Of a stretch of DNA of 64,000 bases, positions 23,241 to 41,831 are shown in pieces (the first letter of the stretch is position 1; each line of letters opens with the position of its first letter). The translations under genes were made by a program, and so were the position numbers. The stretch spans positions 9,743,390 to 9,807,389 of the forward strand of contig NC_061061.1 in assembly GCF_021917145.1 (NCBI RefSeq). The letters run 5' to 3'. The notes beneath the pieces are model-generated. The model was given only the letters and a program-made list of their open reading frames with translations. It did not search any database and was not told the origin of the DNA. The stretch comes from Hypomesus transpacificus (taxonomy: Eukaryota > Chordata > Actinopteri > Osmeriformes > Osmeridae).

Positions 23241-24257
23241 TAAGTTAGTTACAATACACTGTATTTTTCTCTAGGCCTAGTCTATTTCATGCACATAGTT
23301 GGCAACCCTATGTTGCAATCACCCTGACCGTGACCTGGACACCTGATTCTACTATTTTATGTTAAGCTACTGTATTTCCTTTTATCGTAACAAAACGTTA
23401 TTGCTGTCTAGATAAAATTACACTTAAATAGGTCTATGCCTTGCAGGCGGATCAAGCTGTGGCAGCATACATCCCCCACCTCCACCTTCAGAACAGGAAA
23501 TCGGGGTATTCCCCAGTTGACATTAAGACACGCAGCTGAATTATAGCGACACAGTTAATTTCTTGTTTCTGTTGGATGACATTTATCTGTAAGTAGACTT
23601 ACATACATATTATAGACAATTAGTGTAGATGTTCATATTTTGCCAAAGTTGAGTTTGTTAAATTTTCTGTTCAAGTTATGTGTTTGTGTACCTACTATGA
23701 TTTTATGCAGGCCTAGCCTACTTTCAGTGGTACAACAAAAAATAGTTTCAGGAAACATCGTCAAGAAAAGTCAAGCGTTGTGTTTTTGGAAGATTTCAAG
23801 TGGTAAACTAACTTTCTGGCTTTGCATGGTAACACGCTCTAGGGGCAGAATAAAGAACTATTGTTTAAAGTTGAAGGTTAACTATGGATAGGCCGAGGAA
23901 GGAAATGCAATGTAGGTTAAATGACAACAGCAATAGCCTAGAAGTCAGTCCAAAGTGTAGAATTGTAGGCTACTGGTAAATAAATATTTCCCAGTAAACT
24001 AGTAAGTTACACGCGTCTCTTTTACTCAAATACTATGAAAAACAAACAAAACATAGGCCTATATAACTATTAATCTGTAACCCCAGAAGTTAACAGATTC
24101 ATTCTAATTGTGAATGTCTCTCGGAGGACACATTTCACAGAATATATGAGCATGTGTTGTGACTTTTCAGCTTTTAAGAAAAAGGTCCAACAACCCAACT
24201 CAGACCACACTAGAAAGACCAGCACGTCCTTACAACATCCTACTCTTTACTGTGAAG
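23241..24257. other. Upstream region of MS4A copy D
   Basis: No exon recognised in 23241-23930. From about 23930 to 24257 the sequence matches copy C's upstream flank in inverted orientation, then gives the 5' UTR with the same stretch (CCAACAACCCAACTCAGACC) as copies A and B just before the ATG. Confidence 0.5.
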
Positions 24258-27200
24258 ATGTCCAGCTCTGTATCAACAACCACTCATGGGGTGGTGGTCA
24301 TCACCCATGTTCACCCTGCTGGGAACGGCTTGGGGATGGGGGCCTCTCCCCCCACCTGTATGGGTCGGGTAGGACCTGTGGTGTCGTCTGTGATGGAGAG
24401 GTTCCGTGAGGGACATCCAAAGGCTCTTGGGGTAGGACTTTATTGTACAAAGTGTATGTAAGATGAATATAAAAACGGACCAATAATGTTTCATTGCACA
24501 GTGGGGGGTGTATGGCTACATCATTGTTTACACATTTCTCTTGTGACCGTGTTCTGTTAAATAGTCACTGTCTGACTGTTTTTCCTCTGTCTGTTTTGCC
24601 ATCAGACAGTACAAATCGTGTTTGGAGCCATGGCATTTTTGTTTGGAATCGTGATGACTGTTGGTGAATTTAGTCTTGGAGTACTAAGTGGTATATTCGT
24701 CTGGGGCAGCATTATTGTAAGTGCACATGTTCCCTTTGTTACCTTTGTTGTTGGTCGTCATTCTATAGTACTGGTGTGGATTTCAGTTCACTTTTAAAGT
24801 TCTGTTGTGTCATTATTGAAACAATGAATTGAACTAATCGATAAGACCTGTTCCCTTTCTCAAAGTATGTGGATAAGTTTGACCAAAATGAGTTGAACTC
24901 ACAACCCTTCTGTGGTTTCATTTGGTTATTGTCACAGTTGAGGCAACTCTACATGTAATCATTAATGAATGCTTTCATTCGAAGTTAAACTTGACCACAC
25001 TTTACTAGCTAAGTACCTCCAATTACAGAAGTACAGTTATGTAGTAGTTTCATTGAACTGTTTCCTTATTACTGTTTTCTCATTTTCGAAGCTTCTACTC
25101 TGCTAAAGCAGTTTAGTTTGGTATGAGTACGCTCTAGCTCAGCTTCTCCAGCTTTAGACTTAAAGGTCCCATGACATGAAATGTTCACTTTAGGAGGTTA
25201 TTTAACATTAATCAGTTCCCTAAGCCTGCCTTTGGTCCCCCAGTGGCTACAACTTTCGATAGGTGTAAACCACGCCCTGGGTATTCTTCTCCGCCTTTGA
25301 GAAAATGAAAGCTGAAACGCTCGGTTTTGAAAATGTCCCTATTGTGATGTCACAATAGGGAAGGTTACTTCCCCTTTCTCTGCTTTGCCCGCACAGAGAA
25401 TTTGGCCCACCATTTAGAAAATAAGCTACGACCGTGCGAGCGCGATATTGGTTTTTCCTCGAGACATCATGGCTTGCAAACGACCAAAGCATGGCAGTTA
25501 ACCCCGCCTCTTTCTTCCTCATAGCATTTAAAGCTACAGACACAGAAACGGCACATCCTGAGGAAAGCTCATTGTGGGACTGCTCGTAGTGGCTGTAATT
25601 CTGCACCGAGGCTGAATTTCGGGAAAGAGACTTCAGATACTGTATAAGGGGACCATTAAGACCTATATAAAAGCATCCAAAAACAGCATGTCATGGGATC
25701 TTTAAATATCTATGTTTTATAGTGTACCATGGGGTACTTGAGTATATACTGCATAGTGTTGCATAAAAAAAGCTAATTGATTTAAAAGTATATCAACTGT
25801 GTGTACCTGTAGGAAACCTACTACTAAGCTAAAATCTATTTTTCTCTCTCAGTACATAATTGCAGGCTCTCTCACCATTGCAGCTGAAAAATCGTTGAAC
25901 AAGTGCCTGGTCAGTACTGTTGAACTTCCTCAATGTCCAGTCATGTGTTTAGGAGTATCTTATATTCTTAACATGTATATATTTTATAGATTTAAAGTTA
26001 GAAATCCTTTATCCCTGCTTTTTCTCTCTCCCTCAGGTGAAGGCTTCATTGGGAATGAACGTTGTTGCCACAGTGACTGCCTGTATAGGCACCGTTCTAT
26101 ACTCTTTAGATGCTGCTGGTGTAACCCTATTGTACCATTGTTACGATTACAATTACAATAACTATGGGCTACTATGTCAGCAATACAGGGTATGACCATA
26201 TATATTTATTCTTTTTATAAGTATACACATTTGAGATGTTAATGGAATTGAAGTTATAGTATGTATACTGATAACAATTAAATGGTCAATACAGGTGTTG
26301 AGTAGTAAGACTTCTCAGTCAAACAAGTGTAGCTGACCCAGGGTCTTGCTTTACCCAGGGTCGAAGGTGTGGGATATGACTATTTTAGCAGAAACAGTAT
26401 TATGATTAGCAATTTTATTGTATATGTAAATGAATATGCCATCATAAAAGTCTGCCTAATTGCTGTAGGCTATTAATAGACAACAGTAGATAGCTACTAG
26501 ATAAAGAGTATCTGGAGTGAAAATCTTCACAAAATGTTTGTCATGTGTACAGCAATTTCTTAATTTTGTGTCTTCACAGGCCAAACATCAGGGAATTTCT
26601 GGTGTCATGGCGCTTTTCTCCTTGCTGGAGATGATGGTCACCATCAGTGTCTCAGCATTTGCCTGCAAAGCTGTCTGTCATTCCCCCCTGAAGTAAGTGG
26701 AAGCATTAAAAACAACGTGGGATTGGTCAAAATGCCGTCCAGTGCTGGTATAGGCCACTGCAGGGGACGGTGAAACAAGATGCACCTTAATAATTACATG
26801 TCTTAATTTGTCTTGTAGCAGATGTTCATCGTTGGCAATCACTTACCTCAAGGCTACTCAAGGCCACCCTGTGCCTTCACAGACAACATTAGGATCCCAC
26901 CGAACAGCTATGAGGTGGGAGGAGCAGAGGGGTAAGCTTCTGGGACTTCAGCCCCAAATGTTTTTGCAAAAGCCCCCAAAAAAGAATTTAAGTTGTAATT
27001 TTTGTCATGGCCGAAAGGTTTAGGTTGTGAGTACAAGCGGACAAAATGGGTTTCCTCAGGAGGGTGGCGGCCACTGGCGGGCCTCACCCTTAGAGATAGG
27101 GTTAGCGCACTCGCATTACCTGTGGAACTTCCTATCTAAGGTCACATTAAACTTTGGCTAGGTCCTAGGTTGGGGCTAAGCCAGAAATGTTTACAATGTC

Positions 27201-27440
27201 TGGCTCCACCCCTGCACCAGGGTTTTTTTGCATCAAAACCTAAGTCACAAAGAGGATGCAGACAACAGTAACCGAAACCCAAACATGCATCCTCTCAGAA
27301 ATAAAAATTAATGTTCATCTCAATAAGAATCAGTAGGCTATCCTTGACAAATTGTCTTCTCATATCCTCTTTTATTGCTACAGCCTTTGAGGACCCTAAA
27401 AGGACCAGAAGAGGGATTGCCTCCCTACAACAACAACTGA
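24258..27440 (+). CDS. MS4A-like four-span membrane protein, copy D (3' frame disturbed)
   Basis: Exons: 24258-24431, 24606-24716, 25853-25909, 26037-26189, 26580-26692, 26819-26914 and 27384-27440. Spans 1-4 are complete (TVQIVFGAMAFLFGIVMTVG; YIIAGSLTIAAEKSLNKCL; SLGMNVVATVTACIGTVLYS; ALFSLLEMMVTISVSAFACK). The exon 4 loop is longer than in copy B and rich in tyrosine and asparagine. Exon 5 is 113 nt, one short of a whole number of codons: the C-run before the donor has TCCCCCC where copy B has eight C. As read, exons 6 and 7 shift out of the frame that would give QMFIVGNHLPQG and end EEGLPPYNNN, a typical MS4A tail. This may be a real frameshift, a polymorphism or a homopolymer sequencing error. 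AATAAA signals lie at 27732 and 27746. Confidence 0.78.
25164..25701. mobile_element. 538-bp TTAA-flanked element (piggyBac/Kolobok-type MITE) in copy D intron 2
   Basis: TTAA stands at both borders (25160-25163 and 25702-25705). Termini AGGTCCCATGACA and TGTCATGGGATCT pair with one mismatch. Copy B has no such insertion in its shorter intron 2. No transposase frame. Confidence 0.8.
27055..27100 (+). mobile_element. Short LINE remnant in copy D intron 6
   Basis: CCTTAGAGATAGGGT and its surroundings match the LINE at the left end of the window (about 225-265). Only about 45 bases are recognisable. Confidence 0.45.
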
Positions 27441-28069
27441 CCCCCCCCCAGTATAGTATAGCTATTATTCCCCGAAAATGTTAACTGTGACTGCTTGCTT
27501 GGCTTTATTTTTTTATGGTCACTTTATTACCCCCAATAATCGCTTTTTAAAATCTTTACACTGGTTAGAGGGAAATCATACTGACTGTGTGATTCTTTAC
27601 CCTGTCATTTTTTTCTCTCCTTGTAGTTCAAATAGTCTGTTCTGGCAATTACCAACATTTGCTTTTGCCTATAGGAATAGTGTGACATTTAATTTAGTGG
27701 AATTGTGGAAAAAATGACTACTGACTTTGTGAATAAAAGTTGTCAAATAAAACTAGAGCTTTGGAAAAAGTTAAGACCATTGTACCTTTTTCTTTCCTTT
27801 TAAAAAAAAGTTGAAAAGGACAATTGGGTTACCCTTCTGTTCCTCACTCAAAATGGTTATTTTTCAACCTTTTTAAAAAGGAGCAGTGTTTTTTTCCAGA
27901 GATGTACATTATTGGACTGTATTGTTTAATTATAGAACAAGATACAATATGAGCAGTACTCAGATCGGTTCCTCTTTTCATGTTAGTTCTTACAATCAAT
28001 AAAAATGTCTGAAAAGCAAAGTGCTGTTCATTAGTCATATTGGGTTAAAGCAATCACTTGCTTTCACTG

Positions 28070-31000
28070 CAACTGGTTGGTTGGCTTTATTACAGACCTG
28101 TACCTTTTGAACAAAAAAACTGGTTTGGACCCTGGCAGTTCAACACATTTGTCTCCTTTTTGAGCAACAGTAAAAAAAAAAAAACAATACTAAGTCTGAG
28201 CTAGCTAGTAAAGACAGATCTATCACACTTTTAGCTGATTTGGTCTACAAAAGCAAAACATTTGTCATGAAATTTTTGAAAACATCGCTTTAATTTTTTT
28301 TTTGACAGAATCTGATACAAGTCATACGGAGCCATTTTTGGGATCATACCATGACAGCATTGTGTTAAGACTGCTGAATGCTTCCAATGGTTTGCTTGAC
28401 CCAACACATTGCACACTATGGATGCCTCCACAAACTTAATGACAATGGCAAAATTACCATGTAGCTTAGCATTTATACTACTGTGCATTCAAAATGCACA
28501 GTGGAGATAGCTCATCTCATGAGTCTCTGTCTTACTTGGACCATGCGCTGCCTGTACCTGGAAACAGATAAATAGGGGAAAAAAGAAAAATCCCATTCCA
28601 GTTGTTTGATCTAAACCAAGCCTTGCTCAATTATTATACCTATATACTAATCAAAATATAAAGCATGAAATAATGTCAAAATAGTAATAACTGTTAAGTG
28701 AACAACAGATTTGCCAAAAGAAAACTGGACAAAAAGCAGGTAACTTTACACACTGACAGGTGGCCCTGGGATAGATCAAACAACCATCCAAAATAAGTAC
28801 TACAAAACAATATACCGAAAGGTGTGAATGCATTTGATAGTAAATAGAAAAGGTAGAATATTAACCCCCACACGTTTTTGCACATTTTGTGGCACAGGAA
28901 TACACAGTGATCACAAAACAAAATGACAAGCTTCACAATATCCATGGCTTTTTGCTTGCTTTTCTACACAATGTACACCCATCTTCAATTCATGTGTTGT
29001 GCTCCACAAAGGAGTAAAAGCTTATATACATCAAGTCATTATTAATACACCTGTTCAAGCAAGTATTGTATCATTTTGTTTTGTAACTTAGACAAATTCA
29101 GTTTATTCAGGTTATACTGTTTTGTATTCATTTTTTTGTTCTTTTTTTGTTCTTTTATTTTTTTTAACAAAAATCTTCAGAAATGAAATTGGATTGACAG
29201 TTCAGCAAAAGGTAGTTTTTTTATATATATTTAAAACCTTACAAAAATGACATCTGAAAATGATCTTTTCCAAGTGTTATAACTTTTTTCCATAACATTT
29301 GTGGATGCATCATCTGGCATAGTTCGGGAAATAGAACAGAGAGAAAAGTTGATGGTAAGGTAGATAGAAGAGATAGCATACACACGACAAAGGACAATTA
29401 TTAATATCAAACACATAGCATAGAAGACAATGATACATATCAAAAATCTGTGGGGGTAAAAACCACCAAACCGTCACTGTGCTAAAACAGTGATTATTGT
29501 GTTTCATCATGTCCTTAGAATAGATTAATTTAATTGGGCTATTTTACCTAAGTGCCACATCCCTTACAAGGGATAAAATAATTTAACGGCAACTAGTGTA
29601 TACCAGACAGGGATTTATTTTAGTTATTATGTAGTTAAATTCAGAATAAAAACTCCTAAGAGGCTATTTTTCCTGTGTATCCAAATATTGCACCTGCTTC
29701 TGAAGTTTAACAAGGTTAAATGAAACAAAGGAAAAGGAGATCTTGACCTTAGTGTGAAGCAAAAAGTATGACTACGCCGAAGACAATTTCATTAAGAGAA
29801 AACTGAGTTGGCAAAATGATAAAGAAAACGGAATAATTCATTTTAACACTGTTGCTCTTCATTTATGAAGCTTCTTGCTCTGAGGGAAAGCACATCTCCT
29901 GTATTGTACATACAGTTTCTGGTGGCCTTCACTTCCTTCACTTAGGAATATTGTGCAGACAACACAGACTGAGTGCAACCTGTTAATAATGAATAGAACA
30001 TTCATATTCGGAACCCATCAAGAATCAAGTCAGACTTTTATTTTGTGGACAGACACACTTTCTTGCCTAGAATTGTTTAATTGGAACCTCAAGTGCTCCT
30101 TAAAAGTACAATCCTATTCATTGCCATGGCCCATGAAGTATACTCTGTAAATGTATTTCTATATAAACAGTTTGATTTAAGTTTGACAGCTGCTAGTTTG
30201 TCACACAGTATTTATCGTCATTGAGGCCAAGTACCTTTCAGATACACCACTTCCTCGAATAGACGCTGCAAATATGAATAGGTTGAAGCTAAGAGCCAGC
30301 CACTTTCCTTAAGTCTTACACTGCATAGTGGACTTGTACACTAGCAGGTAAAAAAAATCAGACAATGTAATATTCATATAAAACTTAATCCACAAGTTTA
30401 TATGTCAAAGAAAAGGTAACTCTTACTAGGAAACTCTAGACTTAGAAACAAAAGATAAATAAAAAGAACAAGGGGTTCAACAGCTATGTCCCAATTTTAT
30501 CCCAAAATGTCATATAATAGATTTTCTTCTGAACTTGCGTATATCTTTCCTATCCAATTCCTCAACAAGGTTTCCCAGCCAACCAAAATCACCATCCGAT
30601 GTCTCGTCCAATTAAAAAACTCTGCTAACTGACTTCCTTAACAATCCAACGACTTATTACATAATGATGTCACTATCAATCATATTCATCCATTTATTTT
30701 GTCATTTATCTTTCCACAAAGAACACTCTGGACTAAAGCACCTGTCCTGACTCAAGTAAAAAAAAAAACGAGGTGGGATTGCAATGTGGTATCTAAGACT
30801 TTAATCTCAAATTAAAACAGGGACCAGTCTCTAAACTCATCTGGGTTCATTGGCCATTCTCTGTTTGAGGTGTATCCACGTTTCAACAGTCACTTCATGA
30901 AGTATTGCTATGAACAAGCTCCCAAGATCTAAAACATTGTATCTTTCAACAAATCATTGGAGTTTTATTTCCTCTTCCTTCTGCACCTAAACTCCCAAGC

Positions 31001-31801
31001 TTGTAAGAGGTTTGAGAGAATTTGTGCCAATTAAGCAACCACAAGAATCACCTTTTTAAAACAAAGGTTGGGCTATGTCTGCCAGTCAGGGAGATTCCAC
31101 CATCTTGAAGACGAGGTCTGCAACACCAGGATTCCACCTCGTAATGTTGGGGGCCCAGTTGAGTGAAGCCAGATAAGGAGAGATTCGCCAATCCGAGAAG
31201 ACAGTGTAATTCTCAGAGAAAAAATTAAGCCATTCCCAGAAATTACAAAGAACTGATTTCTTATTTTAAGAAGGCTGGTGCCAGACAAAATATTGCTTTG
31301 AAAAAAAATAAACAAGCACACAAATACTAAACAAAAATTAACAGCCCACTTCTGTCACCCCCTTTATATAGAAACATGGTGACTTGAGGACAGCGACGAG
31401 TCAGTAGCGGTGAAACGAGAAGGACATCCATTGCACTAAAGACGATTGCATTAACATGGGGACTTTGTATCACGTGTTAAAACGACTGGTCGTTTTAATT
31501 AAGAGCGTTATCTTTCATTTATAGTATTTTTTTTTTTCTTTGTATTTTTGAGTCATTGATTGATTGTGTTTTTCATACAGGTTAGTTTGGTAGGCACACT
31601 AACAGGCACTGCATGCGATGGAGGGTCGAATGGTTATGGGGGCGGGTGCGTGTTGCAGTACTGCACCAGGATGGGTTGTGGGAAGGAAGGGGTAGAGGAA
31701 GGAGTGGTGTGGTTCATATCTGTCCGGGGAGGGACTGGGATATGGGGCGTTGGGAATCATGTCCAGCAGGATGGGTTGTGGGGGGGGGATGTGGTGTGGT
31801 T
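28070..31801 (-). other. gatad2b: Presumed long 3' UTR of gatad2b
   Basis: Repeat-poor, AT-rich sequence without a coding exon, directly downstream of the gatad2b stop. Candidate minus-strand polyadenylation signals are ATTAAA near 28292 and AATAAA at 28086-28091. Mammalian GATAD2B also has a 3' UTR of several kilobases. At about 28505-28560 a minus-strand acceptor (TTTCCAG) precedes a short open stretch (YRQRMVQVRQRLMR); I could not link it to any gene. The extent of the UTR is inference. Confidence 0.45.
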
Positions 31802-37860
<6,059 letters not shown>

Positions 37861-40800
37861 GACTGGACTGGACTGGAGGGAGGGGGGAAGTGGTGGGGAG
37901 AACAGGGGGGGGGACAAAGGAGAGTGGAAAGGGAGGAATGAGATGCGTGCGAGAGAGAGACACAGATAGAGATGGGGAGGTTGGATTTTGGTTGATGGAG
38001 GAGAGGTCGAGGGAAGAGAAAGACGGGTAAACACTTAGTTGAAATAACAGACCGTTCCAAGTTTTCCCCTCTTCTTTGTTCAAAAAATATCAAACCGTCC
38101 CTTTTGGCATCACCCCCCCCACACACACACACACACACACAGAGATGTCAAACACCCACTCAATCCCCTCACGGTTCACCTTTCCTACGGCAGAGCGACA
38201 GCGAAGAAGAGCCTGTCGTGCTTTTCTCCAGCGGTGAGGCGAACGGGATGACAAGTCTACTGCTCCGCGCTCACACCCCCACCATATTGTTTGCTTTGCC
38301 ACCTCAGACAGCGCTAACAGTTAGCTGTCATCGCCCCTGTCCGGTATCCTCACTCTCACAGGAGTCTGACACGACACCAAGGCTCGTCGCCGGCACCTTA
38401 TTCATTCCCTCGACCACTTGTCTTAGGTTTCAAAGAGGGAGAATCGTGCCAACGAGCCGCCCTCCGGTCTCACATCCAACTAAGGAGGTTGAGACACAGA
38501 GGTGCGATGGTTTTAGGATGGCTTAAGTCGTTAATATTTGTAGGATTCATATCGTTTCGGTCAGGAAAGCGTATACGGCAAACTGTCATCGTTTTTTTTC
38601 CCCGACAACAAAAAATGAAGACTCTGCTCAAAGTGCCACTCCCCGCCAGAGGGATGCATTACCCTGCCATGACAACAATAAAGACAGGAAACAGGACATT
38701 GGCGCGCCTGGCACATGTAAAGCAGAGCGAAACTGAAGCAGATAAGGGCTGGGGAGGAAGAATGCATTTGTGTGTATGTGTGCCTTTACGTGTGTGTATG
38801 TGTATGTGTGTGTGTGTGTGTGTGGGGAGTGCAATTAGCAACCATTAAAACCAAACTGTGTTCATATTCTGTATAGTATAGAGATGTGATGTCATCAGTC
38901 AACAGTCTTATTGGATATTCTCAAATGTCCATCAAACCCACAGAACAGGATCTGAAGAGTCCTTGAAAATGGCTGGCAAAGTATGGAATGAACAACACAC
39001 AGTTCCCTGACCTCTTCCCCCTATACAAGTTGAATGAGAGGGTAATGTGATATGCACCTAGGACAGAACATGCTTGAGGGCTTGATGCATGTATGCTTAT
39101 GGATATATACTGTATCGCTAGTGTGTGTGTGTGTGTGTGTGAACAGCTTACTGCAGTGTGCTACAGGCTCAGACACATGACGACTTAAACAGGCACACAC
39201 ATGTGCAACCGTAGGGTGAGCGGGTTCATGTGTTCTATACAGCGACAGTTTTAAACCCTGCATTGGTTAAGTGCCTGTATCACAGTGTGTGTGTATATAT
39301 GTGTGTGTGTTTCAATCCGACTGCATTAGACACACTTGGTTGAATCATCGGGTTGAGAGGGTTGGTTGAGGATGCAGCGGGAGAAGCAGCATAGGTTGCA
39401 CCGCAGGGAGCTAGTTTGCCCTGCAACTTGGGCCAATGATACGCATTAAGACTAGGAAGAGTGATGGGGATTGGCTAGGAGGGAGTAGGGGGAGGTGGCA
39501 GGGCTGGGGTGGCAAGGGACTAGGATGGTGGACTGGTTATAATTAGAGCACAATGCCTCGTTAGGTGGAGATAGTAGCACTCTTGTACGCTCGCGCTGTG
39601 TGCACATACATGCGCACGCACACACACAAAAGAGGTATATCCAGGAGACACTCACGACAACGACATGCAGCACATTCACACACATGCTAATGAGGACAAC
39701 CTTACACACAATACTAAACTGTGTGCCTGTTCATACACACGCAGCCACACAACCCCCCCCCCCCCCACACACACACACACACACAATACTGTACTGTGTG
39801 CCTGTTCATACACACACAGCCACACACGCGAACTGCATGCTTTTTAGTACAGCTCTGTGATTTACAGTACACTATCCGTAGTAGTCATGAGTCATGGAAG
39901 TTACATTTACTTTGTAGGGGCATACAGTAAAACAGAAAAGGCCTATATATGCCAAAGCTTTGACTCGAACCACCCACCTAGGGGGGGGGGTGGGGGGGGT
40001 GGGGAGAGAGAGAGAGAGCGAGCAAGAAAGACTACCAAGCCAATCAGTTGAGTGTATCTGTGTGTGCGTGTGTGTGTGTCTTTAGCTCCAGCCCAGCACC
40101 TCTTGACCAACCCCCCCCTACCCATCCTCATTCCTTCTTACATAATATGATGACTGTAGCCCTGCAACACACACCAGCCTCTCTCTCTGTGTCCCGACCC
40201 AATCTATACCCAACTCTTATACGTGTGCTGCGGCCACATGCATCCACTCACACGTGTATGTGCAGTGTGCACACGTCGGCAGTACTTTTATACTCACGCA
40301 CACACGCACGCACGCACACACCTCTGGGCCTGCAGCCAGACAACACAAGAGTCAGACGCCTCCATACCGCGAGAAGAGGAGGAGGGAGAAGAAAGAGGTG
40401 CTAAGATGGAGGGGATGGTAAACGAGAGAGCTGATCAGCATAAGCAACGACACACACACACACACGATAGCGCGCGCACACACACACCGATACATAAAGA
40501 TTCCCCCGAGCTACACACACCTATTCTTTTCAACACGGAGTTCAGCTACCTCTAGTGTGATTTTACCACCCGTTAAACAAATAAATCACAAAGGAATTCT
40601 TTTTTTTTAGTTTTAGTTTTTTTTTTTGTGCTCTTCCTATGACCAGCTCCTTGGATAAAACACCCACACACACACACTCAACACCAAAAAAGAAAAAAGG
40701 TGTAGATTTATATGACATCAAGGTAAAAGGCAGCCGTGAGATGGAATATCCTTGGGGCAGTCTTGGATATGAAGACAAAACATTGCAGGCGGGTACAGTT

Positions 40801-40936
40801 CTAGGGAAGGTAAAGATTTGTACCGTACAATCTTCAGCCATGCACAGCCCTGCACAAAAGACACATGCGTGTGCACGCGAGCACACCACAGCACATCCGT
40901 ACATTTGTCCATGCGTACAAGCGTGCAAAACGCCTA

Positions 40937-40938
<2 letters not shown>

Positions 40939-41009
<71 letters not shown>
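40939..41009. repeat. (CA)n microsatellite, 71 bases
   Basis: Uninterrupted CA dinucleotides in gatad2b intron 1. Confidence 0.95.
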
Positions 41010-41012
<3 letters not shown>

Positions 41013-41647
41013 AGACCATGCCAACATAAGGCTCCTTTGTTCCTTTTCCCTCAACCCCCACTCCTCCTCCTCCATTTTACTACAGTTGTGCGATGCCAAC
41101 AAAGCCCCCGTATAAACACTCACTCCCCCTCCCCCTCCTGACTCCACTTCCCTCCACCCATCCCTCCAAAAACACAGGAGGGGAGCAAAAAGAGAAACTT
41201 TTTTGTGGAGGGGGGGCGGGGGGGTAGTAAAAGTATGCTGCGTAGTTGCATTTTCAGGACCCCTGAGGGACAAAGTGACGAATATGGGCTTTTGTTGCTG
41301 AATTGTTAGCAATACAAGTCTGTCTCTGGGGCTTTGATTTCTAAAGGGGATAACAGTATGGGAATACTGTACGTGCTTGGGTTGTGAGTCTGCGTTTGTC
41401 GCGGTGTGGGTGTGGGACTGCGGTAATGAGGAAATATTACATTTAGGCATGTCACTTGTACGGCTGTAGGCTTACCGGATCGCCCGTTATATGGAGCAAA
41501 ATCCAGAACAGCTTGTGAGACTGAACCAAAGCCAATGCGATTGTCAGCGTTCCCTGTCTGTCCATGGGACCACCCTGCAAAACGCACCGCCGCGTTACTG
41601 AGCCACTGGAATACGCCATCTTCTAAACACATCTCACCCTGTCAAAG

Positions 41648-41831
41648 GGAGTCAGATGGCTGAGCGGTGAGGAAGTCGGACTAGTAATCCGAAGGTTGCC
41701 GGATCGATTCCCCGCCGTGCCAAATGACATTGTGTCCTTGGGCAAGGCACTTCACCCTACTTGCCTCGGGGGAAATGTCCCTGTATTTACTGTAAGTCGC
41801 TCTGGGTAAGAGCGTCTGCTAAATGTAAATG
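41648..41831 (+). mobile_element. tRNA-derived SINE, full-length
   Basis: The head has A-box TGGCTGAGCGGT (41657-41668) and B-box GGTTGCCGGATCGATTCC (41694-41711). The conserved body (TTGTGTCCTTGGGCAAGGCA) and the tail CTGGGTAAGAGCGTCTGCTA then AATGTAAATG follow. The head looks like a serine/leucine-type tRNA. Same family as 9556-9725. Confidence 0.85.

Noticed and set aside
40563..41450. Minus-strand frame of 295 codons
   Set aside because: Its core is a translated (GT)n repeat (alternating V and C); the flanks show no domain and no splice logic.
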